Shown here: positions 1 through 10,655 of the stretch, in pieces
Layout of the letters: each line of letters begins with the position of its first letter
Position numbering within the stretch: position 1 is the first letter of the stretch
Assembly (NCBI GenBank): GCA_947044405.1
Contig: CAMRHE010000018.1
Span: 4,216,001-4,280,000 of the forward strand
Length of the DNA stretch: 64,000 nucleotides
Direction of reading: 5' to 3'
DNA from: Leptodactylus fallax
Lineage: Eukaryota; Chordata; Amphibia; Anura; Leptodactylidae
Translations under genes and position numbers: made by a program
Notes under the pieces: model-generated
What the model saw: the letters and a program-made list of their open reading frames with translations, nothing else
Told to the model about the DNA's origin: nothing
The model's database searches: none

Positions 1-762
1 TGGATCACCACATAAAACTGAATCATGCAGTTCCTTCAACAATTTTAGTTGAAATTGGGGAGGTACAAATATTTAACCAAACGGTATTTTGAGGGGCTAA
101 TTGCTGATTAGAAGAAATGGCAGAAATAATGATGCCTTCTGAAAGGATTGGTTAGGCTCAGGATCAGGGGTTTGAGGAACGAAAGCTTTGAGACAAGGCA
201 TCAGCCTTAACATTTGTAGACCAAGGTCTGTAGGTTATCACAAAATCAAACCTGGTAAAAAAAATAATGCCCACCTACAGTAGCTTGTCTGGGATTGTGT
301 CTCTTGGCTGATTCTAAAATGGTGAGATTCTCATGGTCTGTTAGGACGGTAATTTTATTTCTAGCTCCTTTAAAAAAAAAATGACACCAGTCTTCAAAAG
401 CCATTTAATAGCTAATATTATTGTCTATATTATAACTCTTCTCTGCAGGAGAAAATTTGCGAGAGAAGAAGGCACAAGGACGTAATTTAGTCATGGAGGC
501 AGAGCCTTCGGATAACACCACCCTTACATCTACTTCTGAGGCATCAACTTCAACAACAAAGGGACGTAAAAAGGTCAGGTTGAACCAGGACTGGAGTTTC
601 CATAAAACTACACTTAAATGACTCTAAGTGCAGATAACATATGGATTTCAATCATCTAAGTCAGCTCCCTTTTTAGTAAGGTCAGTTAGAGGTTTTGCTA
701 TGGAAGAAAAATTACAAATTAATTTCCTATAGTAAATCTTTGCAAGGTACTCCCATGTTAAA
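1..762 (-). pseudogene. Ty3/gypsy pol relic: end of RT, RNase H, start of integrase
   Basis: Read on the minus strand, this stretch carries the end of a Ty3/gypsy polyprotein. At about 762-640 the reading is of the type YYRK.I.NFSSIAKPLTDLT, the end of the reverse transcriptase thumb. At about 560-530 the RNase H start VVEVDASE is clear, followed by FFSRKFSPAEKSY and a TDHENL segment. [10 protein letters not shown] then ADALSQ at about 260-190 mark the end of RNase H. At 75-1 the pattern FVPPQ...LHDSVL matches the start of the integrase zinc-binding region. The order RT, RNase H, integrase is the common gypsy one. Several single-base frameshifts and stops make it a dead copy. The rest of integrase lies beyond the window edge. 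Identity as gypsy pol is secure; the subfamily is not determined. Confidence 0.82.
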
Positions 763-786
763 GAACCTATCTTTACTGCTGACTTA

Positions 787-1350
787 TGTATATTCAAGAG
801 TTTTCCTAAATACATTGCTTTGACAATGCTGCTTCATTTGCCTGCTATGTGAAATTATTCCTCCCATTGTATACACATCGGTGCAAGTCAAACAGCCTGT
901 TATCTGATCTTAGGTTGGATGACATGACTCACTCACTGCTCCCTGGACATATTCTGCTCTGCATCTGGACAATCAGGTCATCTAATTTCAGTTTGCTGAT
1001 GAAGGCTTGGATAGTGTATTCTCCTTATGTAAACTTAAAGATAACATCGAGTTTACTGCAACTAGGTTGTCTGTTGTCTGTCTAAGAAGCATATAATTTT
1101 TTTTCTCTACAAATCTGTGTAATGTAATATACATTTACTGTTCATATTTGATCTGAATTTATATTAGATTTCTAGTAAACATAATAAATAATCTCTCATG
1201 GTAAAGGCAATGTCTATAACTAGTGAGGGACTTCATAGTGTCCTGTCCATCAAATAGTCAAAGCCCATCCTCCAGCTTGCTGAAGAATACAGAAAGTGAG
1301 AAGAAGAGACAGCAGCCAAACTGCTGAGAGAAGGAGATAAGAAGACCCCT
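787..1350 (+). repeat. Interspersed repeat, copy 1, inserted in the gypsy relic
   Basis: This block separates two parts of the gypsy reverse transcriptase and is not coding. The same sequence occurs in reverse orientation at about 18285-18835, for example the segment around 820-880 that ends in a shared GTGAAATTATTCCTCCCATT. The distal end in copy 2 starts TTAAAGGAGTTTTCCCC, which resembles the TTAAAGGRR termini of T2/Kolobok-type MITEs. That classification is inference; the two-copy relationship is visible directly. Confidence 0.7.
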
Positions 1351-1389
1351 ACTTATCTGAGAGGTAAGGTGTGTCCAGTCTACAATAGG

Positions 1390-1612
1390 CTGGACAATGG
1401 CAGAGGAGGCAGAATATATCCCAAAAAAGTAAGCTCATGTACACCAAAAACGAATTTTATCATACTAGTGGTTTTCCCTGAGTACCAGGACAACCGAACT
1501 TAAATGCTTGATATGAGAGGCCTGGTCAGGGGAAAACACAAGTACGTTGTCAAGATACACAATTACAATATGTCCAATAAAATTCAGAAAAATAGCCAAG
1601 TAAGCCAAGTAA
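1390..1612 (-). pseudogene. Ty3/gypsy reverse transcriptase relic (catalytic loop region)
   Basis: The minus strand gives FLNFIGHIVIVYLDN followed by VLVFSPD and, further on, a FLGYI block. These match the gypsy RT palm with its YLDD catalytic motif, except that the second aspartate is asparagine here (YLDN at about 1549-1560), so this copy would be inactive. It belongs to the same element as 1-762: the frame continues from the VDW.HLTSQ segment at about 1390 across the inserted repeat at 787-1350 to the next RT block. The N-terminal RT half and the protease are missing. Confidence 0.75.
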
Positions 1613-1624
1613 GCTCAGGTTCGT

Positions 1625-2400
1625 CATAGTGTAGACCCAGAGACAGCCAAAAACTGGTCCACAGAAAACAGTTTAAGAACATGGGGTTTTAAATGAAAAG
1701 GCCCATGCTTGAGGGTTTCCCTGCAGAAGAGTAATAATGATGCCAACTCATTGCTGCTCATCACCTGAAGAATGGTGTTGCAGACGAAAATACAATGTAA
1801 CATCCTTACCTGTTCGGCCTCTGCGCCATCCTCCAGAAGCATGCTATGACGCAGGAGGCGAGTTCATTTGTGATTCTTTGCTCCTGTTGTTTTAACACAG
1901 CTGAGTATTTGTTACTGTGTGTCAGTCCAGCCAGTGCTATTAGTTCCTTTGTTTTCTAAGGAGTTAAAGTTAGTAGCTATTTGATTGACATTCCTCCTTG
2001 CCAATCAAGCCTAGGGCAGATTCCCTTTGAATAGTTTTCCAGCCCTCTCTTTGATGCTTGCTATTATCTTTTCTGAGCATGCTGGCTATTATCTGTTTAC
2101 TTATATTATATTTATGACCTTTTGACTCTTCTTCTGGTTCCGATTTAGTACTGCACTGCCCAATTGCTTCTGACCCTTGGCTCTCTCGATTCCCCGTGTC
2201 TATTTCTTTGTCTTGTTTTGTGTTTACACTCGTATTGTAGGAAGGGACTGTCACCCAGTTGTCCTCTACCGCCTAGGGAAGTTCAGGCAAGTACGTAGGG
2301 ACTGGGTCCAGCATTAGGACTCACCATCTCTGTCATTCCATCCTCTCAAGTTTCAGCAGCAGCATTGGGGAATTGCCAAAGTGGCAATTCCCTAACATAC
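1625..2400 (-). repeat. Unclassified repeat-like segment between gag and RT relics
   Basis: This noncoding segment replaces about 2 kb that should join gag to RT in the gypsy copy. It ends in a perfect inverted repeat with 11-bp arms (GGGAATTGCCA at 2368-2378 and its complement at 2382-2392, 3-nt loop). The text resembles an interspersed repeat common in frog genomes, but this rests on memory and I cannot assign a family. It may be an LTR or a separate transposon. Confidence 0.4.
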
Positions 2401-2424
2401 AATTTGCAACTATCTCAGGGGTGG

Positions 2425-2640
2425 CAAAAGATTTCTCTATCACCAGAAAACCTGTCGAGAAGATTTATTTTGTGTTCCATGGGAACAGCAAATGCTAATG
2501 GAACTTGAGGTTGTGATCTCTGCTGCTGTTGAACCCTCTCAGCCAAATCCTGGACCAGCTGGGTAATATCTTACATCTTATCTACGAATTTCTGCATAAA
2601 TTCCATAATGAAAAAATGGCTATTATAGGCCTGCTATTCT
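2425..2640 (-). pseudogene. Ty3/gypsy gag fragment
   Basis: The minus-strand reading contains LVQDLAERVQQQQ followed by INLLDRFSGDRE. This is the usual start of the gag capsid region in vertebrate gypsy elements, a glutamine-rich helix followed by the P/LD.FSGDR motif. It has the same strand and order as the RT and RNase H relics, so it is most likely the 5' part of the same element. The sequence between it and the MITE at 2913 is probably untranslated leader or LTR, which I could not delimit. Confidence 0.65.
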
Positions 2641-2912
2641 GTTATGATAGTGTCTCTGGAGCAGATAGCAGAAATTGCAGGAACTGGCTGACAACAGAGA
2701 CCAGTAGAACTAGTTGTTTAAATCTCAAACAGTTCTGAGAGGTAACATCAGAGCCAATGTCAGAACCAAAATCAGAGGACAAGTGGATTTCCAGTGCAAC
2801 CAAATAGCAAGCAGTTGGCTGAGCAGGAACAGGATTTAAATGTCTCTCCTTAGCTGCTAATTGAATCAGCAAAGGAGAGGCCTGAAGACTGCAGAACCTT
2901 CAAAGGTTGGCA

Positions 2913-3479
2913 CTAAAGATGAGCGAATATTCAAAAATTCGATTCGGCAACTTCGCCAAATTTCACGATGCGATTCTATTCGATCCAAATTAAATCGCAG
3001 AGAATTGCGTAACAAAAACAGCTATTTATTGGCTGCAGAGAGCTGGGGTGGGTGTAAAAATGGCGGAACCCCTTGGATGCCACGGTCATGTTTGACCGCT
3101 GCATCCAAGGTGTAAAACCTAAGATCGGTTATGGAGCAGGGTGTTAGCTGTCAGTTACAGCTAACACCCTGCTCCATAACCGATCGGGGGATTTAACACC
3201 TTGGATGCAGTGGTCAAACATGCCGTGTGCTTTCGTGAAGGGGTTAAAGGGATATGAAATCACAGGGCTAGCTGCTCATTGGCTGCACACATTGTATTGT
3301 GGGTGATCCCATGTTTCCAGAGTTCCTTGCCCCATGTCTTAATATGTACAGCAGCCATTTTGAACTAAATGCGAATCGTTACCATGAAACGTGAGGAAAT
3401 TCAAATTCGATGCGAATCAAATTTTTCCTGAAATTCGGATCGAATTCCACTTCTGCAGCTTCGATTCGCTCACCTGTAG
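2913..3479. mobile_element. Foldback MITE with TTGGCA target duplication
   Basis: A 567-bp element flanked on both sides by TTGGCA (2907-2912 and 3480-3485). The ends are inverted repeats: CTAAAGATGAGCGAAT on the left, and on the right the complement of CTACAGGTGAGCGAAT. The centre is a perfect 29-bp hairpin (3123-3151 and 3157-3185, 5-nt loop), extended outward by a second pair of arms (3081-3113 and 3197-3228) with a few mismatches. It has no coding capacity and must depend on a transposase elsewhere. The superfamily is not clear from a 6-bp duplication. Confidence 0.8.
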
Positions 3480-3749
3480 TTGGCACGATAACCTTAAAAC
3501 AACAGCAGCTAAACTGAGATTACTGACAGCATGTCATTGTAGTGTGTTCCAATGTTGGCTAGCATCTTAGGCACATAACAATACAGATACGTTTTTAAAT
3601 AAATAGTACAGTGCAAAAGTTTAGGTAGTTATGGAAAAAACACTGCAAAGTAAGAATGCTTTTAAAAATAGAAGTGTTAATAGTTTATTTTTGCCAATTA
3701 ACAAAATTAAGTGAATGAACAAAATAGAAATCTAACTGAAATATATATT

Positions 3750-4020
3750 CGGTGTGACCACCATTTGCTTTCAAAACAGCATCAATTCTTCTAAGTACAC
3801 TTGAAGACAATTTTTGAAGGAACTTGGCAGAGAGTTTGGCAGAACATCTTGGAGAACTAACCTCAGATCTTCTGTGGATGTTGGCATGCTCAAATCCTTC
3901 TCATATAATCCCAGACATACTTGATAATGATGAGATCAGGGCTCTGTGGGTGCCATATCATCACTTCCAGGACTCCAAACAGTGGTTCCACCAACTATTC
4001 ATGTTTTTATTCATGGTTTA
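3750..4020 (-). pseudogene. Tc1 transposase C-terminal remnant
   Basis: The minus strand carries the region that in Tc1 transposases contains the W-S/P-x-P-D-L-N-P-I-E catalytic glutamate block and the following helices, recognised here from the characteristic DNA wording around 'ctccaagatgttctgcc' and 'gagatcagggctctgtggg'. It has frameshifts and stops and no N-terminal DNA-binding domain. It lies inside element A. Confidence 0.6.
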
Positions 4021-4030
4021 GATTTCTCTT

Positions 4031-4373
4031 GTAGGCTAGGGCCCCACATAGCGAGCCGCATCCAAAAAGCGCTGCAGGAAAAACCACGGCAGAAATGCAT
4101 CTTGGTTTTCCCCCAGTGCTTTTCACAGAAAGTATGCAGAGTTTTCCTCTGCGGATTTTCTGTTTCAATTAAACCTATACAGAAAATATTAGCATTTTCA
4201 TAGGTATAATTGACATGCTGCGATTTACAAAAACGCTGGCGTTTCTGAAATCACAGCATGTCTGTTACGGATATTTTTCTGCAATGTGTGGATGGGATTA
4301 GCCAGACTCCCATCCACTTTACAGGTACTGTACAACATTGCTACGTTTACACTATGTGAAGCCCCGGCCTTAT
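4031..4373. mobile_element. MITE (GGCTAGGGCCCCAC type), copy 1
   Basis: Noncoding element inside Tc1 element A. The ends are inverted: GGCTAGGGCCCCACAT on the left and GTGAAGCCCCGGCCTTAT on the right. A second copy at about 62298-62672 shares the internal wording, including 'tataattgacatgctg' and 'gtgtggatgggatta'. Because it lies between two parts of one Tc1 copy, it inserted after Tc1 element A. Confidence 0.65.
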
Positions 4374-4473
4374 TCACTAATTTAATTTCGTTAACTAACA
4401 AAAATTACACTTCTGTTTGTGAAAACATTCTTACTTTGCTGAATTTTTCTCATACCTTTTGCACAATACTGTA

Positions 4474-6479
4474 TCTGTATGTAATCCAATAGAGCAAAGT
4501 AAGCAATGTACCATTGTGACCATGTCACATATAGTGGATAAACTGCACACAAGCTGTGAATTTTTGACTCTACAATGAATGTAAATTAATAAAATCCCTT
4601 GCACATTCCACAGAAAAAAAAATCTACACAGATTTAATGTCATTCCTCTGATTTTTAAGTTTACAGAGTGCACTGTCTGCTATCAAATCTGCATCGAAAT
4701 TCACTGTGTGACTGTGTCTATGCAAAGCCTAACAGAGCGGCCATGGTAGCTAATTATAGATGTTATCATTATGGTGGGTATTTTGGCAATAACAAGTTAT
4801 CCCCGGTATAATAGACTGAAGATAACTGCCAGTAGTTCAGGAGTCTGATGCTTCAATGATCATGAGAGTACCTGCTGTGCGATGGAAATAGCTGAGCATT
4901 GTACTGTCCCCTCCTCCAGCTGTAGGACTGAATTGAGTAGGGTTAAGCGTGCACACTACTGATACATTTAAACTTTATGGTAGTAATAGAAACAACTGAT
5001 GCTCAACTACAACTTATTTGAGCATATTAAGGGTATACATTTGTCATCTTATCAACCCACTTCACTCACGAGTTTGCAATAAACGGAGTGGAAGTGCGAA
5101 AGCCAAACTGCAGCTGCATTAATTTTCTTCTTTGTTGGGATGGGGCAGAGGATCGAGGTCCCCTGTTCTAGCAAATGAGAAGGTTCCCAGCTGTCAGACC
5201 CCCACCAATCCAGTGGAAGTGGGGGTAATGTTTTTGACCAGAACACCCTTAAATTCCTATGTTTTGTTTGTTTTTTAATTTAAATAATGGGTAGGTACTT
5301 TTTGGGAACTTTGTGTGTTATTCACTTTGATGTGTCTGGTGCTTATTTTATGTGTCGCTCAAGATCATTTTTATCTATTCTTAATTCAGAGGAAACCATC
5401 AAACACTAAAGCAATGTTTTCTTTAGCCAAAGGCAATTAGTTATCAATCATGACAAACAAAAAAATATAGTGAGCGAATTACTTTATTGATACGTTCATT
5501 TTCTAGATGTGCATGAGATGTAAGATTGCTTATATCACAAACAATCTAATGTATGGATCAGATTGGTTATGCTGGATTTCCGGAAAGACTGTTTTATGTG
5601 TTAGGCCTGCCTAATAATGTACTTCTGTATTGTCATACTGGGGTAATGTCAGGTAATGAGAGTCAAGCATTACCTGACTGTGTTCTGTTGAGCAAATGGC
5701 TGTTTAGCAATAAGCAGTCTGTTATCATTTTGATTAGTCATGTGACATGATTTTTTTTTTTGCAATTTATGGTACAATTGGCATTATAATATTATGTTTA
5801 TTGCTACTTGCATAGAAAGTCACATGGAAATCTGTATTGTTGTGGTATCTACTAATAGATGCAGTAATATTATCCCTGAGACAAGGACTTTGCAAGACAT
5901 GGAGATCCTTGACACAGGTTGTGAACTTGCATAGTTTGACCAAAATATCTACTAACACCTCATGGTTATTAACTAATTTTTTGCAGGATATAACCAGGCC
6001 TTGTAATGTTGGTTGAGGAAAATGGTGTGCTGGTGCCTGTGGGGTGTATGTATAGAGTTTCTGGACAACTCACCTCATCTAAAAGTATGGCTGGCACTAA
6101 TAAGCTATAAGCCAGCGGTTTATTTTATTTATCATTTTATTGAAAACTTATACAAACCTTATCTGTATAAACAAGCCATTCATCCCACTCATGGATTGTA
6201 GGTGTGTGAGTGGATGTTCTATCAGTATTTGCACCTTTGTAGCCTCCATCATATACCAATTGGGCCTGACTGCATTCTGTAGTGAACCATTGTCTAAAAT
6301 CAGGTAAATACTACCATTTTTCAGAGAAAGGATTTGGAACTACCTGTGGGTTAAACCACTCTCTACCATGGCAAAACTTTCATTTTTTTTCCTACCTTCC
6401 TAAAGCATTACATTTTCTTGTTTCCTTGGGGGACAAGTTGTGTTTTTTAGGTGGCAGTATTTAATGTTCCTTACAATGT
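4474..6479. other. Noncoding DNA, no recognised feature
   Basis: AT-rich sequence without recognisable coding similarity, long repeats or RNA genes. Open frames here are short and look random. Confidence 0.5.
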
Positions 6480-6740
6480 ATTTTGAAACAGTTATTTGTG
6501 GGATGGAATAATAGAAATAAATCATATTTTGTTGCCCATTAATTTTTTGATATTTATGTCTATAAGCTCTGTGAAGGCTCAATTTTGGTGAGACTAGTTT
6601 TTATTGAGACCATTTTGGGATACTTTGGACTTTTGATCATTTTTTATTCATTTTTTGGGGGTAGTAAAGAGACAAAAAAAAAATCAGCAATTTTGTAACT
6701 CTCATCTATTTTTTCTTTTGCAGTCTTCACCATGCAGGAT
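6480..6740 (+). repeat. Frog-type interspersed repeat, partial copy
   Basis: The stretch with GACTAGTTTTTATTGAGACC, CCATTTTGGGATACTTTGG and the run up to 'cagcaatttt' corresponds in reverse complement to about 60890-61230. The shared blocks are diverged but collinear. No coding frame is preserved. It is an old copy of a dispersed family whose class I cannot name. Confidence 0.5.
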
Positions 6741-7039
6741 AAATAATTTTAGAATTAATTAGTTTTCTTAGCATTCTTGAAAACAGTGATACCTATTATG
6801 TTTAATTTTATGTTCTATTATTTGTGTTTTTAAAATATTTTTAAAAAACTTTTCTTACTTTGTTTTCCTTTTTTTAGTTCTATAGGGTAATATGTGATCA
6901 TTTGATAATTTCTGTTGCTGTGTGTTGTGGAAAGATCAGCACTTGATTGCCTGAAGCAACGTGTAATAGATGTACAAAGATGGCCACGACAACCATAAGA
7001 GGTAGTGTGCTGTATAAGCTACTGAACCCTTTCTCAACC

Positions 7040-7122
7040 CCTGACCTGACATTATGATGTACATATACAGATACATATACATACATGTAGATACACATGT
7101 ACATACATCTGTACAAAGTTTA
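7040..7122. repeat. ACAT/GTAC-rich microsatellite
   Basis: Imperfect repetition of TACA and TACATA units. It produces two short spurious open frames rich in methionine and tyrosine. Confidence 0.7.
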
Positions 7123-7151
7123 ACTGACACCTGGACATGTTAACAACACTG

Positions 7152-7571
7152 GGGGCCTTAGCCTAAGGGTGGTTTCACACTTGCTCCCGGAGTCCGTCCA
7201 CCGCGAATCCGACCTAAATGTCGGAAAAAAGGACAGGGAAAGGATTGGGAAAGGTTTGAGACGCATTGCTTAAAAACCCATTCACTTCAATTGGTTTTTA
7301 AAGCAATGCGTGGGTGTGCGCCTCTAAGCCGTTTTTTTTCATCAGAAACAAAGTCGGATATGCAGGACTTTGTGTCCGACGAAAAAAAAAACGGCTTCAC
7401 GGCGCACACCTGCGCATTGCTTTAAAAACCCATTGAAGTGAATGGGTTTTTAAGAAATGCGTCTCAAACCTTTCCCAATCCTTTCCCTATCCTTTTTTCC
7501 GACGTTTAGGTCGGATTCGCGACGGACGGACTCCAGGAGCAAGTGTGAAACCACCCTTAGGCTAAGGCCCC
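7152..7571. mobile_element. 420-bp near-perfect palindrome (foldback MITE)
   Basis: The whole segment folds back on itself. The left arm starts GGGGCCTTAGCCTAAGGG and continues GTGGTTTCACACTTGCTCC; the right arm is the complement with scattered mismatches, ending at CTAAGGCCCC. The outer part TAAGGGTGGTTTCACAC / GTGTGAAACCACCCTTA resembles the ends of Harbinger-like frog MITEs. The pairing runs on into the flanking GGCCTTAGCC / GGCTAAGGCC, which is also the end of the adjacent MITE at 7559. Confidence 0.75.
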
Positions 7572-7775
7572 ACGTTGCGGAAATGCAGCTTTTTTTGTTG
7601 CAGACTTTGCAGCGATTTTTTTGAGCCAATGGATTGAGCAGAAGGTAGAAATATAAGTACTTCCTGTATATTTCCCATTTCTTTTGTAGCCATTCTTGGC
7701 TATGGCTCAAAAACCACAGCAAAATCTGCAACAAAAAAGCTGCATTTGCTCAACATGGGTCCTCAGCTTTAGGCT
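7559..7775. mobile_element. MITE (GGCTAAGGCCCCAC type), short family
   Basis: Begins TAGGCTAAGGCCCCACGTTGC and ends near TCAGCTTTAGGCT. Between them are inverted segments: 'gctttttttgttgcaga' near the left and 'tctgcaacaaaaaagc' near the right. The same structure occurs twice at 39960-40440. It is noncoding and small enough to be a nonautonomous DNA transposon. Confidence 0.6.
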
Positions 7776-7845
7776 ACATAGCGGGCCGCCGTTGATGCTC
7801 AACATGGGTCCTCAGCTTTAGGCTGCATAGTGGGCCGCCGGTGAT
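7748..7845. repeat. Two tandem copies of a 49-bp unit
   Basis: The unit starting GCTCAACATGGGTCCTCAGC occurs at 7748 and again at 7797 with a few substitutions. This is a local tandem duplication covering the end of the preceding MITE. Confidence 0.75.
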
Positions 7846-8423
7846 GCGTTTCTGCTTCAATCATACCTATAGGGAAACTGCCGGTGTTTCCGTAGGTATA
7901 ATCAGTGTCAGACTGGGATGTCTAGGGCCCACCAGTGGAATTGCTTCTAGGGGCCCACCATCAGGACCCCTGCAGATCAGCGGTACCGAGACAGGGCGGC
8001 GCTCCGCTGTACACTGCCAGGGTCCATTCAGTCTCGTGCCAGTGACTCCTTGCTGGGAAACCTGCACCTCATGTGACCATGAAGATCAATTAGGTACAGG
8101 ATTTCCAGAAATGAGGTGCCGCCATGAGACCGAACAGACACAGGCAGGGGACAACGGGGTGCTGGGGACAGGTGAGTATGCTTTTTTTAATTTTTTTTTT
8201 ATTTTTACACCTCCCTGGTGGCCACCACAGTGGTTGCTCCAGTTTATGGACAACCTCTTTTAAGGGGTTGTCTGGGCCAAATTTTTTTATGGCCGCTTCA
8301 CTGGTCCCCCCATATAGTGGTCTCTTCACTGGTCCCCCATACTGTATGGGGAACAGTGATGGAGCCATTATATTGTGTGGGGCAGTGATGAGGACTAACA
8401 TGCTGTCGGGGGGACATTAAACT

Positions 8424-8835
8424 GTGTGGGGCATATTAAAAGGGTTGTCCAGGGTTAATCTTTTTTATGGCCTATGCTCAGGATGGCCATAAATACTTGA
8501 TCATTAGGGGTCTGACACACGGCCCCATCAGCTGTTCGGAGCCACTTCCGGTGCCCGTACTGTACACAACACAGGGTCGGAAGCTGAAAGCTCCATCCGC
8601 TGTTTAGTCGCCCAGCACGTTCACTGCAGCTCAGCTCCCACTGACTTAAATAAGTGCTGAGATGCAGTGAAGGTGCCCGGCTAATATACAGTGGACAGAG
8701 CTTTCTGCTTCTGGCCCTGTATTGTGTACAGGACGGGCACCAGAAGTAGCTCCGTACAGCTGATCGGTCCGGGGTCAGCCCCGTACAGATCAAGTATCTA
8801 TGGCCTATCCTGAGGATAAACCATAGCAAATTATG
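8424..8835. mobile_element. T2/Kolobok-like MITE, right end deleted
   Basis: Begins TTAAAAGGGTTGTCCAGGG. It matches the complete MITE at 44671-45089 through 'gcaaattatgcc'. The right terminus (CCTGGACAACCCCTTTAA in the other copy) is missing because of a small deletion of about 30 bp. Confidence 0.6.
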
Positions 8836-8856
8836 CCCCCCCTAATGCGCCACACT

Positions 8857-9292
8857 TTAAAGAGGTTGTCCAGTATAATTTTTGTCTTTTTTCTAATTAG
8901 TCTGGGGGGAGGTGAATCCCCCCCCCCCCCAAAAAAAAAAAAAAAAACCAAAAAACATAATAAACATACTCACCTATCCCCGGTCCTCCGGTGTCAGCAG
9001 GTCCCAGCTCGGTCCGGTCCTGCAGCTCCGCTGTCTTCGTTTGCCAGAAGTCCTCACTGGCTGTGATGTCCCAGGTCCCTTCCTTTAGGCCGCTGATTGG
9101 CCTCAGAGGTCACGTCACAGGTAGTCACGTGCAAGGAGAACTTGCGCTGAAAGAAAACAGAGATGCAGGCCGAACCGCGCTGGGAGACACTGGGGACAGG
9201 AGAGAAAGTTTTTTTTTTTTTTTTTTCACCTGCCCCACTGTAATAAAAAAAAAAAAAAAAAAAAAATGTTATCCTGCACAACCCCTTTAATG
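8857..9292. mobile_element. T2/Kolobok-like MITE
   Basis: Left end TTTAAAGAGGTTGTCCAGTA, right end TGCACAACCCCTTTAATG, so the outermost bases read TTAA on both sides, as in Xenopus T2/Kolobok MITEs. The interior has homopolymer runs of C, A and T. A sister copy lies at about 45121-45557, in the same position within the sister composite element. Confidence 0.6.
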
Positions 9293-9941
9293 TCCCCCAG
9301 GCTATTGGCCTCCATCACTGCCCCCCCCATGACCCCATCAATGGTCCCCATACAGTATAGGGTACCAGTGAAGGGGCCACTGTATGGGGGCCCCTTCACT
9401 GGCCCCTTCACTGGTCTCCCATATAGCAGTATTGGAGTTTCTGCAACTTAGGTATTGTTATGCTGAAGCCCTAGAGCAGGCACCAACATAACAATACAGT
9501 GAGAAATTAGCTGGGGTGGGAGGGGGGATTACAACTCTGAACAGACCCAGAGCATCTGGAAAAGCTGGGGGTTGTAGATATTAGAGTGGTCAGTGAAGTT
9601 AAAAGATTTGGGGGCAAAATAGGGGGAAAAGTTGCTTTTTTGTTTGCGTGGTTAAGTTGTACTTACCTTTCACACTGCTAGTAGAAACCCCCTCACCGCG
9701 CACAGCGTCAGTACGTCAGTGACGCTTGCAGCAACAAGCTGCAACTGGATTGGTTCCAACGGCTGCCCATCAGGATCCCCCTACCCCCTCCCTAGAGTGA
9801 ATTCTTGATAGTGACGGTTACGGGGACTGCAGCGATATCTCAGATACTTGAAAGAGATACAGCTTTAGTACCCACAACTGCAGTTATCAAGAACACGGTG
9901 AATGAGCAGCGCAGCACCCGGCATGTAAACAATACTGGGAC

Positions 9942-10568
9942 AGTATAATATGCTCCACAGTGGCCCCCACACAGCATTATATGCTCCACAGTGGCCCCCC
10001 ACACATAAATATATGCTCCGCAGTGGCCCCCACACAGAAATATATGCTCCGCAGTGTCCCAACACAGCATTATATGCTCCGCAGTGGCCCCAACACAGCA
10101 TTATATGCTCCGCAGTGGCCCGCCACACAGCAATATATGCTCCACAGTGGCCCCAACACAGTATTATATGCTCCGCAGTGGCCCCAACACAGCATTATAT
10201 GCTCCTCAGTGGCCCCAACACAGCATTATATGCCCCTCAGTGGCCCCCACACAGAATTATATGCCCATATTGGCCCCCACACAGTATTATATGCCCACAG
10301 TGGCCCCCACACAGTATTATATGCTCACAGTGGCCCCCACACAGTATTTTATGCCCACAGTGGCCCCCACACAGTAATATATGCCCGCAGTGGCCCCCAA
10401 ACAGTAATATATGCTCTGCAGTGGCCCCAGACAGTATTATATGCTCCACAGTGGCCAGTTTTATATGCGCACAGTGGTGCTCACACATTATTATATGCCC
10501 ACAGTGGCCCCCACACAGTATTATATGCACACAGTGGCCCCCACACACTATTAGATGCTTCATAGTGC
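9942..10568 (+). repeat. 31-bp minisatellite, about 20 units
   Basis: The unit is close to TATGCTCCACAGTGGCCCCC followed by ACACAGTATTA (31 bp in all). Units differ by substitutions such as CCACAG, CCGCAG and CCCACAG. Because 31 is not a multiple of three and the unit lacks stops in several frames, frames of up to 228 codons stay open on both strands. These are not genes. Related arrays occur at 34966-35115, 45668-45742, 51128-51735 and 61430-61795. Confidence 0.92.
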
Positions 10569-10655
10569 CCCTGCCCCAGAGCCGGCGCTATTATTATACT
10601 CTGGGGTCTCCTCAGACCCCAGAATATAATAAGTAGAGGCCCAGGAGAAGTGATT

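Larger units (their letters stand above)
3609..4471 (-). mobile_element. Tc1-like element A, internally deleted
   Basis: TA dinucleotides flank the element (3607-3608 and 4472-4473). The ends begin CAGTGCAAAAGTTT on the left and CAGTATTGTGCAAAAGG when read inward from the right, and share further blocks such as GCAAAGTAAGAATG, giving terminal inverted repeats of roughly 100 bp. The part at about 3750-4020 is the reverse complement of the C-terminal third of a Tc1 transposase. The N-terminal part is gone and a 343-bp MITE sits at 4031-4373. The element is non-functional. Confidence 0.82.
7903..10655 (+). mobile_element. Composite hAT-like nonautonomous element with MITE cargo and minisatellite, copy 1
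   Basis: Starts CAGTGTCAGACTGGGATG, the same end as the complete copy at 43811-45905, and matches that copy over most of 7903-9420 with indels. It contains two T2-type MITEs (about 8424-8835 and 8857-9292), a stretch at 9430-9945 absent from the other copy, and a 31-bp minisatellite at 9942-10568. After the minisatellite comes the shared stretch CTATTATTATACTCTGGGG. The element is interrupted at 10655 and resumes at 16048, where 32 bp are repeated. No transposase is encoded, so mobility would depend on a hAT transposase elsewhere. Confidence 0.65.

Noticed and set aside
6898..7130. Two short minus-strand frames rich in Y, M and C
   Set aside because: They translate an ACAT-type microsatellite.
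8833..9290. Open frames of 75-99 codons with runs of K, P and F
   Set aside because: They come from homopolymer tracts inside a MITE.
9942..10568. Regularly spaced repeats that might suggest a CRISPR array
   Set aside because: The units are directly tandem with no unique spacers, and the DNA is vertebrate.
9950..10636. Long open frame of 228 codons with overlapping frames on both strands
   Set aside because: It is produced by the 31-bp minisatellite, whose unit lacks stops in several frames. The protein would be a repeat of the unit in shifting frames, with no family resemblance.
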